Shown here piece after piece: positions 40,945-49,230 of a stretch of 64,000 bases of DNA. Both the position numbers and the translations under genes were made by a program. Origin of the DNA: Lewinella sp. W8. GTDB taxonomy: Bacteria > Bacteroidota > Bacteroidia > Chitinophagales > Saprospiraceae. The DNA lies in the NCBI RefSeq assembly GCF_004375085.3, contig NZ_SNAQ03000012.1:1-64000 (forward strand). The letters are read 5' to 3'. The notes beneath the pieces were generated by a model, which was not told the DNA's origin, did not search any database, and saw only the letters and a list, made by a program, of their open reading frames with translations. Within the stretch, counting starts at the first letter, position 1. Every line of letters starts with the position of its first letter.

Positions 40945-43900
40945 ATGAGATTTTCCCTAACCATTCTTTCGGTAGGCTTACTTTGTCTGCTGACCTGCCT
41001 GCCCCTTGGGGTAGGTGCCCAGTCATCTACTTCTACGGAGGAAGAAGGCTACGACGATAAATATTTTTCCGCCCTCAAGTGGCGCAACATCGGTCCCTAC
41101 CGGGGTGGCCGATCCCTGGGCGCGGCCGGTAGTCCGGGCCGCCCCAATGAATACTACTTCGGGGCTACCGGCGGTGGCCTCTGGAAAACGGTGGACGGCG
41201 GCACCGAATGGTTTCCCGTCACCGACGGCCAGGTAACCAGCTCTTCGGTGGGGGCCGTGGCCGTAGCCGAGACCAACCCCGACGTGGTCTACATCGGCAT
41301 GGGGGAAGTGCAGCTGCGCGGCAGCATCACCCAGGGCGACGGGGTGTACAAAACCACCGACGGCGGAAAAACCTGGCGACACCTGGGCCTGAAGGAAACC
41401 CAGGCCGTCTCGCGCATCCGTATCCATCCCACCAATCCCGATATCGTCTACGTGGCCGCTCTGGGCCACCCCTACGGAGACAACGAAGAACGCGGTGTTT
41501 TCCGCTCCACGGACGGTGGAAACACCTGGGAGAAGGTTCTCTACGTCAGCGACAAGGCCGGAGCGGTGGACCTGATCATCGACCGGACGAACCCTAAAGT
41601 CCTCTACGCCTCTACCTGGCAGGTGTACCGTAAGGCCTGGAAAATGTGGGGCGGCGGCCCCGACTGTAAACTGTTTAAATCCCTGGACGGTGGCGATACC
41701 TGGATTGATTTGACGACCAACCCCGGCATGCCCGAGGGGCCGATCGGAAAGATCGGCGTCACGGTTTCTCCCGCCAACCCGGACCGCGTCTGGGCCATCG
41801 TGGAGGCCAACGAAGGGGGCGTTTTCCGCTCCGACGACGGCGGCTGGACCTGGAAGCGCACCAACAGCCAGCGCAAACTGCGCCAACGGGCCTTCTACTA
41901 CTCCCGCATCTACGCCGACCCCTGGGACGAGAATACCGTCTACTGCCTGAACACCGGCCTGTACCGCTCTACCGACGGCGGCGTCACCTTCGATGATCAG
42001 ATCAGCGTACCGCACGGAGATAATCACGACCTCTGGATCGACCCGAATAACCCTGATCGCATGATCAACGCCAACGACGGCGGCGGCAACGTATCCATCA
42101 ACGGCGGGAAAACCTGGACGGAGCAGGATTACATCACCACCCAGCTCTACCACGTCATGGCCACCAGCGACGTGCCCTACCACGTGGCCGGTGCCCAGCA
42201 GGACAACAGCACCGTGGCCATGCCCAGTGACGGCTGGAGCAACATGCAGGCACGGGGCCCCAACCACGGCTGGTATTACCCCGTCGGTGGGGGAGAGAGC
42301 GGCTGGATTTCCCAGCACCCCACCAATCCGGATATCTTCTACGCCGGCAGCCAGGGCGCCCTGCTGACCCGCTACGACCGCAGCACGGGCCAAACCCGCG
42401 ACATTCAGGTCTACCCCCGCTTCTTTTCCGGGGATCCCGCCAGCTCCCTCCCCGAACGCTGGCAGTGGACCTTCCCCATCATGTTTTCTCCCCTCGACCC
42501 CAACGTGATGTACACCTGCTCCCAACATGTCTGGAAGACCACCAACGACGGGCAGAGCTGGGAAAAAATCAGCCCGGACCTCACCTACGCGGACCCCGAG
42601 ACCCTCGGGAAAACGGGCGGAATCATCACCATGGACATGAACGGTCCGGAGATATACGCCACGGTCTTCGCCCTGGCTCCCTCCAACCACGACATTAACA
42701 CTATCTGGGCCGGATCCGACGACGGGAAGGTGCACCTCACCCGCAACGGCGGCAAGAACTGGACGGACATCACGCCGGCCGGACTACCGAAATTTTCCCG
42801 GATCAGCATCATCGAAGAGTCCGTCCACCAACCCGGAACGCTCTACCTGGCCGCCAACCGCTACCAGGTGGACGACCGCGAGCCCTACGTATTCAAGACC
42901 CACGACTACGGTAAGACCTGGACCAAAATCATTGACGGCATTGCCGCCGGGCACTTCGCCCGGGCGGTACGGGAAGACCCCGAACGACCGGGATTGCTCT
43001 ACCTCGCCACCGAACACGGCGTCTACGTGTCCTTCAACGACGGGGGCTACTGGCAGTCGCTACAACGCAACCTTCCCGATACGCCGGTACGGGACATGGT
43101 GGTCAAGGATAACGACCTTGTCCTCGGAACCCACGGCCGCGGCTTCTGGATCATGGATGACATCGGTCCCCTGCGGCAAATCACGCCCGAACTGGCCGAT
43201 GACCCGGTCATTCTCTTCAAGCCAACGTCCGCCATTCGCGGCGTGTACGACGCCACCGTGCAGTATTACCTGGAGGAGGAAATGGACTCCGTGACCATCA
43301 CCATTCTGGAGGCGGACGGAGATGAAATTGCCCGTTTTTCGGGGAACCAGCCGAAGTACCAGCGGGACCCCAATACTCCCTGGTGGCTACGCGGCGGCTC
43401 CTCCAAACCCACCACGGCGGCGGGTCTGAATACCTTCACCTGGGACATGCGCTACCCCGGGGCCACCACCTTCGACGGCATGATCATCTGGAGTGCGCAG
43501 CCCGCCCGTGGCCCCAAGGCGCCTCCGGGGGACTATCAAGTCCGACTGCGCGCGGGAGATTACGAAAAAACCTATCCGTTCACCATCGAGATGGACCCCA
43601 ATCTAAAGGGCATCACGCAGGAGGACCTGGAGGAACAGTTCAAACTGGCGAGTCAGATCCGCGATAAGACCAGCATGGCCAACGAGGCGGTTATCATGAT
43701 CCGGGAAATGCGGTCGGCCATCGAGGATCGGCTGGAGGGTACCGAAGATTCTTCGGTTAGGAACATGGCCGAAAAACTCGTCGCGCCGATGACGGCCGTG
43801 GAGGAGGATTTGTACCAGGTAAAAAACCGGAGTAACCAGGATCCCCTCAACTTCCCCATCAAGCTTAACAACCGCTTTGCCTACCTCCGGCGTAGCCTGG

Positions 43901-44076
43901 AGCGCGGCGACGCCCGCCCCACCGACGGTGCGTATCAGGTGTTTCGGGAGTTGTCCGCCGAACTGGATGGTCACCTGGCCAAACTGGAAACCGTGCTCGA
44001 CGACGAACTGCCGAAGTTCAACGCCATGCTTACGGCCAAGGGCCTTTCACCGGTTGCCCGGGCTAAGAAGAAGTAA
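40945..44076 (+). CDS. Large secreted sortilin/BNR-repeat protein 1
   Basis: A 1043-residue exported protein with a signal peptide (MRFSLTILSVGLLCLLTCLP, cleaved near GVGAQ). The body (about 30-740) is a VPS10/sortilin-like or WD40/YVTN-type propeller with many Asp-box turns (WKTVDGGTEWFPV, YKTTDGGKTWRHL, FRSTDGGNTWEKV and others). After it come a beta-sandwich part with RYPGATTFDGMIIW and PPGDYQVRLRAGDY, then a helical tail (IRDKTSMANEAVIMIREMRS ... LETVLDDELPKFN). The family is widespread in Bacteroidota and often called glycosyl hydrolase without proof. The paralogue at 49231 has the same length and domain order. A REP-like hairpin starts 9 bases after the stop. Confidence 0.85.
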   Translation: MRFSLTILSVGLLCLLTCLPLGVGAQSSTSTEEEGYDDKYFSALKWRNIGPYRGGRSLGAAGSPGRPNEYYFGATGGGLWKTVDGGTEWFPVTDGQVTSSSVGAVAVAETNPDVVYIGMGEVQLRGSITQGDGVYKTTDGGKTWRHLGLKETQAVSRIRIHPTNPDIVYVAALGHPYGDNEERGVFRSTDGGNTWEKVLYVSDKAGAVDLIIDRTNPKVLYASTWQVYRKAWKMWGGGPDCKLFKSLDGGDTWIDLTTNPGMPEGPIGKIGVTVSPANPDRVWAIVEANEGGVFRSDDGGWTWKRTNSQRKLRQRAFYYSRIYADPWDENTVYCLNTGLYRSTDGGVTFDDQISVPHGDNHDLWIDPNNPDRMINANDGGGNVSINGGKTWTEQDYITTQLYHVMATSDVPYHVAGAQQDNSTVAMPSDGWSNMQARGPNHGWYYPVGGGESGWISQHPTNPDIFYAGSQGALLTRYDRSTGQTRDIQVYPRFFSGDPASSLPERWQWTFPIMFSPLDPNVMYTCSQHVWKTTNDGQSWEKISPDLTYADPETLGKTGGIITMDMNGPEIYATVFALAPSNHDINTIWAGSDDGKVHLTRNGGKNWTDITPAGLPKFSRISIIEESVHQPGTLYLAANRYQVDDREPYVFKTHDYGKTWTKIIDGIAAGHFARAVREDPERPGLLYLATEHGVYVSFNDGGYWQSLQRNLPDTPVRDMVVKDNDLVLGTHGRGFWIMDDIGPLRQITPELADDPVILFKPTSAIRGVYDATVQYYLEEEMDSVTITILEADGDEIARFSGNQPKYQRDPNTPWWLRGGSSKPTTAAGLNTFTWDMRYPGATTFDGMIIWSAQPARGPKAPPGDYQVRLRAGDYEKTYPFTIEMDPNLKGITQEDLEEQFKLASQIRDKTSMANEAVIMIREMRSAIEDRLEGTEDSSVRNMAEKLVAPMTAVEEDLYQVKNRSNQDPLNFPIKLNNRFAYLRRSLERGDARPTDGAYQVFRELSAELDGHLAKLETVLDDELPKFNAMLTAKGLSPVARAKKK

Positions 44077-44084
44077 AATGATCT

Positions 44085-44145
44085 GGGCGATCACCGCAGG
44101 TGCAAGGCGCTTTGGTAAGGAGCCTTGCACCTGCGGTAATCGCCC
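44085..44145. repeat. REP-like hairpin, copy 1
   Basis: Arms of 24 bases (44085-44108 and 44122-44145) pair with a single mismatch; the ends read GGGCGAT and ATCGCCC, and the inner part has ACCGCAGGTGC / GCACCTGCGGT. The loop contains CTTTGGTAA. A related element lies at 63313-63372. There is no T-tract. Confidence 0.75.
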
Positions 44146-44172
44146 TTGCAATCTTCTATTTGCCCCACTTCC

Positions 44173-44299
44173 CCTGGTCGAGACGCTATGCGTCGACTGC
44201 TAAATTGTACCAATCCCTCCTGGTTGAGACGCTATGCGTCGACCGCTGAATAGCACCACTTCCCCCCTGGTTGAGACGCTATGCGTCGACCGCTAAACA
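44173..44299 (+). repeat. Three tandem ~46-base repeats with an internal palindrome
   Basis: Units start at about 44175, 44221 and 44268 (spacing 46 and 47). Each has TGGT(C/T)GAGACGCTATGCGTCGAC, and then a variable ~20-base spacer. GACGC-TAT-GCGTC is a perfect inverted repeat in all three. The arrangement resembles clustered protein-binding sites or a structured RNA array rather than a terminator. Confidence 0.8.
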
Positions 44300-44319
44300 T
44301 CACCAACTCACCTCCCTCC

Positions 44320-44372
44320 CTAAACACTTCGCGGTCAACCCAAATGACTGAACGCGTCCTTGAAACGTCCGG
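44320..44372 (+). repeat. Diverged direct repeat flanking the GH26-like gene, copy 1
   Basis: The stretch opening CTAAACACTTCG, then GCGTCCTTGAAACGTCCG, aligns with 45652-45704 (roughly 70% by eye). It lies on the 5' side of the GH26-like gene. Confidence 0.45.
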
Positions 44373-44494
44373 CTAACCCTTGTTTTCAAAGTCCCTTAAG
44401 GTGCCAAGAGGAGCAAAGCTGAATCCTCCGGAGCCTTGCCGGGACCCCAATCTCCTGCTACCTTACCTTCCACCCCGCAAACACCCCCACGCCC

Positions 44495-45580
44495 ATGAAG
44501 CCCCTCCTCCTAAGCCTGCTGATGATCGTTGTCGTTGGGGGCTGTAAAACCCCGGAGGCGACAACCTCCGCCCCGGACCGCGCCCCCGCCAAATTCGAGC
44601 CCGCCGACGGAGAAGTTCTCTTCTTCATCGGACAGGACATGGGCGCCACCGGCGCCCTGCCCGGCTACGCCGATGGCTATGGCGATCATTTTGCGGTGCC
44701 GGCCGGCTTCACGGTGTACACCAACCTTTCACCGGGGGGAGAATCCTTCGGCTTCTACGCCAAAGGACTGGATGGCCTAACCGAAACGGCCAACTGGGGC
44801 TCCGGCGATAACTGCGCCCAGTGTTACCTGGATGATACCGATTACCGCCACAGCATGATGGCCATCGGCCTTTCCCTGGTGGGCCACGACAAGCGCATCG
44901 CCCGGGGCGAGCACGATAACCTGATTCGGGAGTTGGGTAATTGGATCAAAGCCGCCAACCGGCCGGTCTTCCTGCGCATCGGGTATGAATTCGACGGCTT
45001 CGACTGGAACCACTACGAACGCAAAGCTTACCTCGGGGCGTGGAACCGCATTCAGGACATTCTGCGGGACATGGCCGTGGACAACGTCGCCTACGTCTGG
45101 CAATCCAAGGGTACGGGCTCCGGTCAGGAGCTGCTGGAGGACTGGTACCCGGGCGACGACCGGGTGGACTGGTGCGGGTATTCCTACTTCGGCTCGCCGG
45201 ATGAAGAGATGATCACCTTCGCCCGGCGCCACGGAAAGCCCGTCTTCATCGCCGAAGCGACGCCCGTGTACGAGCGGGAAGGGCTGTTTTTTGATACCCG
45301 CCTCAGTGATCCCAGGATTGCCCGCCGGGAGTGGGAGCGCTGGTTCCAGCCCTTTTTCCAAACCATCCACGGTAATCCTGACCTGGTGAAGGCCTTCAGT
45401 TACATCAACGTCAACTGGTCGGTGCAGCCGATGTGGATCATTAACCCGGTATTTAAGAACGTGGATTCGCGTTTGCAGCTAAGCCCGTACCTTTCCGAGC
45501 GCTGGCGGACGGAGATCAACCATCCGCGGTACCTGAAACCGGGACCGGAGCTCTGGGCTGATCTTGGTTTCACTAAATAA
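44495..45580 (+). CDS. GH26-like glycoside hydrolase lipoprotein
   Basis: A 361-residue protein with a lipoprotein signal (MKPLLLSLLMIVVVGGCKTP; Cys at about 17). The rest looks like a TIM-barrel glycosidase of GH26 type: the acid/base strand is RPVFLRIGYEFDGFDWNHY (Glu in GYEFDG), and the nucleophile strand is KPVFIAEATPVYE (Glu in IAEATP); WCGYSYFGSPDEEM supplies a loop between. GH26 members cut beta-mannan or related beta-1,4/1,3 glycans. The substrate here is uncertain, and a related family (GH113-like or unnamed) is possible. As a lipoprotein it would face the periplasm or the cell surface. Confidence 0.75.
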   Translation: MKPLLLSLLMIVVVGGCKTPEATTSAPDRAPAKFEPADGEVLFFIGQDMGATGALPGYADGYGDHFAVPAGFTVYTNLSPGGESFGFYAKGLDGLTETANWGSGDNCAQCYLDDTDYRHSMMAIGLSLVGHDKRIARGEHDNLIRELGNWIKAANRPVFLRIGYEFDGFDWNHYERKAYLGAWNRIQDILRDMAVDNVAYVWQSKGTGSGQELLEDWYPGDDRVDWCGYSYFGSPDEEMITFARRHGKPVFIAEATPVYEREGLFFDTRLSDPRIARREWERWFQPFFQTIHGNPDLVKAFSYINVNWSVQPMWIINPVFKNVDSRLQLSPYLSERWRTEINHPRYLKPGPELWADLGFTK

Positions 45581-45651
45581 AATAACTTAGGTTAGGAAAC
45601 CCGAGGTTGACTCTCAAAGGATTAGCCTAATTTCGCTACCCGCGCAATTAC

Positions 45652-45704
45652 CTAAACACTTCGAGGACAAACTTGTCACTTACCAGCGTCCTCGAACCGT
45701 CCGA
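45652..45704 (+). repeat. Diverged direct repeat flanking the GH26-like gene, copy 2
   Basis: Matches 44320-44372 in CTAAACACTTCG and the CGTCCTCGAACCGTCCG end. This copy has a palindromic pair TTCGAGGAC (45660-45668) / GTCCTCGAA (45689-45697). Confidence 0.45.
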
Positions 45705-45803
45705 AAATCAAAGATTTGAGGTCCTTTGAGCGTCGCGTTGGTGTAGTTTACCTATTTCACAGTTAGCTTAATGCTACCGATCAAAATCAAACGTCAAGTG
45801 ATA

Positions 45804-46241
45804 ATGGCTGATAACGGACTCATCCTAACCATCGAAAGAACCTTTGCTGCCCCGGTGGATCGGGTATGGAAAGCCTGGTCTGACCGGGGCACCATCGCCC
45901 GCTGGTGGGGACCTCCCGGCACGGAAGTGCTGATGGCCAAACACGATTTCCGTGAAGGCGGAGCGTGGCGCTACCTCATGCCCCTGCCCGACGGCAGTGA
46001 TTTTGTTTCGGAGGGGGAGTTTCAGACCATTGAGGCGGGACACAAAATCATCACTACGGCAAACTTCCGGCCCATGACCGAAGGCGTGGTCATGGAGGTC
46101 ACTCTACGGGAGGAAAGCGGGCAGACCCGGATGATCTTTGCCGTGCATCACCAAACCGAAACCCAGAAGGAGCAACAGGAAAAAATGGGCTTCTTTCGGG
46201 GGTGGGGAAACGCCTTTGATCGGTTGGCGGAAGTGGTGTAA
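45804..46241 (+). CDS. AHSA1/SRPBCC-family protein
   Basis: The ATG at 45804 (MADNGLILTIERTFAAPVDR) is the usual start of this family; the frame is open from 45771. The 145-residue protein shows RVWKAWSDRGTIARWWGPPG, GGAWRYLMPLPDG and the final WGNAFDRLAEVV, i.e. an Aha1/START-like fold with a hydrophobic cavity. Members occur as stress or regulatory proteins; no ligand is known. It is cytoplasmic. No operon partners are evident. Confidence 0.88.
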   Translation: MADNGLILTIERTFAAPVDRVWKAWSDRGTIARWWGPPGTEVLMAKHDFREGGAWRYLMPLPDGSDFVSEGEFQTIEAGHKIITTANFRPMTEGVVMEVTLREESGQTRMIFAVHHQTETQKEQQEKMGFFRGWGNAFDRLAEVV

Positions 46242-46437
46242 TGAATGGTGCCGAACACCAATCCCAGAGTCCTCGAAGGGGTCGGGATATCAAGGATTTT
46301 GCAACCCATTAAGTGGCGCACGAGCTATATTATAAAATGTGGGGAATTCCTGCACCTAATTTTTAGCAAAGAATGTTGGTTGAGGGTGTATCTGCCTCAG
46401 CAATTGAATATTTCAGTTATAATAGAAACCTGAAATT

Positions 46438-46683
46438 GTGAATATTATATTTTCAATGCTTTGCGAACGAGGATGGAAGAAGGATGCTAATCAATTCTCC
46501 CTGGCAAACCAAGATGGGTATAAATTAATGGAAGACACGGGGTCGTGGCTTATGCTACTGTCACCATCTGGAGAAAGAATTTGGGACTTTCCAGTTCTTG
46601 ATTCTCATGCAGGTTGGGTTTGTAATTCAATCGAAAGAGAGGTCAAACGTAGTATCGAAAGGGTAGACAACATCCAACCCTAA
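46438..46683 (+). CDS. Small hypothetical protein in AT-rich segment
   Basis: I do not recognise it. An 81-residue frame with GTG start (or ATG at 46456) reads as a plausible small soluble protein (CERGWKKDANQFSLANQDGY, SWLMLLSPSGERIWDFPV, AGWVCNSIEREVKRSIERV). The surrounding 400 bases are much more AT-rich than the neighbouring genes, which suggests recent acquisition or an immunity-type orphan. It may also be a chance frame. Confidence 0.45.
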   Translation: MNIIFSMLCERGWKKDANQFSLANQDGYKLMEDTGSWLMLLSPSGERIWDFPVLDSHAGWVCNSIEREVKRSIERVDNIQP

Positions 46684-46721
46684 TCAAATTCCAAACAAAA
46701 TTTACGGCGCTAATCATCCCC

Positions 46722-47438
46722 ATGACCTTCACCCTCTTCCCCATCCTGGACTGGATGGCCGACCTCTACGCCCAGCCCATTTCCCGCGATCGCTTCAAAG
46801 CCTATCTGGAAAAATTGCAGGGGAGTAGTCGGGGCGACCTGGAGGTGCCCATCATGGCCTATAACCCGATGGCCAGAGCGCACGTGGCGGAGAGCCTGGA
46901 GGCCCTGCGTGCCCTGGATGCCGAAGCGATCGTGCGGCGTGCGGTCGGTGGGCTGGCGTTGCTACCCGAAGTGGAGGTGGAGGTGCGGGTGGTGATCAAC
47001 CTGGCGGACGACGTGGGCGGAGGCTGGACGAACCGCTACGCCACGGACTACGCCGCCACCTTCCGTACCTCGGCACTGGTGAAACGGAGGTTCTGTACGC
47101 CGCATTTCTGGACGAGTGAAACTTACTCACCGGCCCTAATCGAAGAAAGGGCGGTGGCCGCCGCGGCGCGCTTTGCCTACGGCTACGCCCACGGGCAGCC
47201 GGTAAGCCTGCGGCAGCACCTGGAACAGGAACAATACGTGGCGGGCGTTGCGGGACTGGAAGGAGGTGAGTTGCCACCAGCGGTAGCCCGGCACGCGGAA
47301 GCACACCAGGATAGTGAGGACCACGCGCTCATCTTCAATTTCTTCTACGGAGACGAGGCCTCCGATTCCCTGGGTTACCGAACCTTCGGCATGCCCGCCT
47401 TTGCCGGCTTCCGCTATGCGGCCCAACTGGCCGGGTAA
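46722..47438 (+). CDS. Hypothetical protein
   Basis: I do not recognise a family. The 238-residue product starts MTFTLFPILDWMADLYAQPI and has no signal peptide. It is alanine-rich and helical, with conserved-looking phrases such as FKAYLEKLQGSSRGDLEVPI, NPMARAHVAESLEAL, NLADDVGGGWTNRYATDYAA and LGYRTFGMPAFAGFRYA. The base composition and codon use match the GC-rich core genes, which supports a real gene. It is 62 bases upstream of the SH3 lipoprotein on the same strand. Confidence 0.65.
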   Translation: MTFTLFPILDWMADLYAQPISRDRFKAYLEKLQGSSRGDLEVPIMAYNPMARAHVAESLEALRALDAEAIVRRAVGGLALLPEVEVEVRVVINLADDVGGGWTNRYATDYAATFRTSALVKRRFCTPHFWTSETYSPALIEERAVAAAARFAYGYAHGQPVSLRQHLEQEQYVAGVAGLEGGELPPAVARHAEAHQDSEDHALIFNFFYGDEASDSLGYRTFGMPAFAGFRYAAQLAG

Positions 47439-47500
47439 GGGGAGTTTGCGGGGTATTCTGCAGATTATTTCCCTTCTTTACGGTCGTAAACAAAGTAAAT

Positions 47501-48313
47501 ATGATCAGGCTCTCCCGATTCCTCTTTCTCTTTGCCCTTGCTGCCCTCCTGATGGCCTGCGGCGGCGAGGCCGCCGCCCCCGCAACGGATGCGCCTGCCG
47601 AAGAAAGGGAAAAACCCACCATCATTATGCCCAAACCAAAGGGGCTGGAGGCCGGGGAAACGCTCTACGCCTGGGTGGACCGCCTCAACATCCGGGAAAG
47701 TCCGGAGCTCAAGGCTAAAGTCGTGGCCAACATTTCCTCCAAAAATCCCCTGTTGTTTACGGGGAAGCAGTCGGATCATACCGAGACGGTACTCCTGCGC
47801 GGGGTGGTGTACGAGGCACCCTGGCTGGAGGTGAAAACGGAAGACGCCACCCCCGGCTGGGTGTTTGGCGGTGCGGTAAAGATGGTCGGAGAAGAAAAGG
47901 GGAACCCGGAGCAGGACCCCGAATACGTGCAGTACCCCTACTTCGGTACCTTCGACCTTAGCGAGTGGAACAAGGTTTCCGGCGGAGAAGAGTCCGGAGG
48001 CGACGCCACCACCGAAACGACGGTTTACGAACGCGGTGGACAAACCCTGACGATCACCTTTACGGACGTGGGGGAGTACGGGTACAGTTATTCCTACGTC
48101 CTGGCCGAAGGGGAAGAAACCCTCCGGACCCGCCTGCTCGACTTCAGCACTGACGACGGTCTCCTGCTGATGGAGCAGGTGGTCAACTACCAGGAAGATC
48201 CCGCCGTCGAATACCGGAGAACCCAGATCCTGAAAAAACATCCCATGCTCCTCGGCGGTAAGCCGATCATGGTAAACGGACCGTGGAATCAGGGGCCGGT
48301 GCAGGGGGAGTAG
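47501..48313 (+). CDS. SH3-domain lipoprotein, small paralogue
   Basis: A 270-residue lipoprotein (MIRLSRFLFLFALAALLMAC; Cys at 20). An SH3 domain lies at about 50-130 (WVDRLNIRESPELKAKVVAN ... LEVKTEDATPGWVFGGAVKM), then YPYFGTFDLSEWNKVSGG starts a short beta-rich region. It is clearly a paralogue of the longer protein at 33927: the order Lipobox - SH3 - 'YP.FGTFDL' - beta region is the same. No operator resembling the LytTR-like pair of that gene was seen here. Likely envelope protein of unknown function. Confidence 0.8.
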   Translation: MIRLSRFLFLFALAALLMACGGEAAAPATDAPAEEREKPTIIMPKPKGLEAGETLYAWVDRLNIRESPELKAKVVANISSKNPLLFTGKQSDHTETVLLRGVVYEAPWLEVKTEDATPGWVFGGAVKMVGEEKGNPEQDPEYVQYPYFGTFDLSEWNKVSGGEESGGDATTETTVYERGGQTLTITFTDVGEYGYSYSYVLAEGEETLRTRLLDFSTDDGLLLMEQVVNYQEDPAVEYRRTQILKKHPMLLGGKPIMVNGPWNQGPVQGE

Positions 48314-48403
48314 GCAACTGGGAGAGCGTTACTTCCAGTCCTAGGCTTTCCCTGAAGTTTCATCAGCGATTCCTGCGGAATCGCGGCAATTTAGTGGGGC
48401 AAA

Positions 48404-48435
48404 CGGTAGCGGCAAGGTATGCCTTGCCGCTACCG
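48404..48435. repeat. Perfect hairpin between converging genes
   Basis: Arms CGGTAGCGGCAAGG (48404-48417) and CCTTGCCGCTACCG (48422-48435) pair perfectly with a four-base loop TATG. No T-tract follows, so it may act as a bidirectional terminator-like or REP-like structure. Confidence 0.6.
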
Positions 48436-48481
48436 GAAAATTCAAGGATTTGATGGCCAAAGGATTAATTCACGGAACAGC

Positions 48482-48964
48482 CTACTTCCAGTCCTGATCC
48501 AGAATGACCTTGGTGTCGGTCCACATATCGTGCCATCCGGTGTTCTCTTCTCTCAGAAAGCTGAAGGCCTCAAAGGGAATCATTCGTATGGCGCTCCGCA
48601 GGAGGGCATCCCGGAAGGTCAGGGGTTCATTGTCGAGCCGGACGGCTCGGGTCCGGGTAACGAGTTTACCCAGCGACTTTCCCTGGGTGAAGTATTCGAA
48701 ACAGGTGTAGTAGGACAGGGAAAGGATGATGCCGAAGACAAGGTCAAAGGCCCAAAAGTTACCGGACCCGTCATCGTCAATCCACTGCTCAAGGAAATCG
48801 ACGGGGAGGACCATTAACAGGAAACCGAGCAGCAGGCCGAAGCCCATGCTCATGGCGTAAAAGCCGATATAATCGAGCAGGTAGTTTCCCAGTCGTTTGC
48901 TCTTCGGGGCGATGGCAAATGATCTTTCGCCGCGGGTAGTGATTTGGTCGAGAACGTCGTGCAT
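48482..48964 (-). CDS. RDD-family membrane protein
   Basis: A 160-residue protein with the RDD pattern: KRLGNYLLDYIGFYAMSMGF for the first span (R-D pair), a second membrane region (FDLVFGIILSLSYYTCFEYF) and TQGKSLGKLVTRTRAVRLD, then DALLRSAIRMIPFEAFSFLR. RDD proteins are small membrane proteins, some linked to Na+/H+ exchange; here the role is unknown. It is divergent from the gene at 49231 and converges on the SH3 lipoprotein gene. Confidence 0.85.
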   Translation of the reverse strand: MHDVLDQITTRGERSFAIAPKSKRLGNYLLDYIGFYAMSMGFGLLLGFLLMVLPVDFLEQWIDDDGSGNFWAFDLVFGIILSLSYYTCFEYFTQGKSLGKLVTRTRAVRLDNEPLTFRDALLRSAIRMIPFEAFSFLREENTGWHDMWTDTKVILDQDWK

Positions 48965-49230
48965 GGAAAAGAGGGTTTAATAGGTGGATAAAAGGGTGTG
49001 GTAGTGAAAAAAGTATGCGCTTGAGCCTTGGGAAGGCTGAAGTCTTGGATTTTGGGCTCAAGCCCCAAAATGCACCGGGAAAACCCGGTGATGGTGCCCA
49101 TAAGTTGCGGGGCCGACCACAATGTTGGTACAATAATACGGTCATTCACCAACAAGGCCACACAAAAAATCACGGCACCCGCGTCCGCGCCCAATTTTGT
49201 ACCTTGGCGCGTCCAAATCCATTTGAAACC

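Larger units (their letters stand above)
44077..44494. other. 418-base intergenic region packed with repeats
   Basis: It holds a long REP-like hairpin, three tandem copies of a ~46-base palindrome-containing unit and one copy of a diverged repeat that recurs downstream of the next gene. No coding frame is credible. Confidence 0.65.

Noticed and set aside
41023-42735. 570-residue minus-strand frame opposite the sortilin/BNR gene
   Set aside because: A valine/glycine-rich antisense shadow of the repeat-rich plus-strand gene, which has a signal peptide and family motifs.
44173-44299. CRISPR array
   Set aside because: Only three units, imperfect spacers of ~20 bases, palindromic core and no cas genes in the window.
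46245-46433. 62-residue plus-strand frame after the AHSA1 gene
   Set aside because: No start signal or conserved pattern; it lies in AT-rich intergenic sequence.
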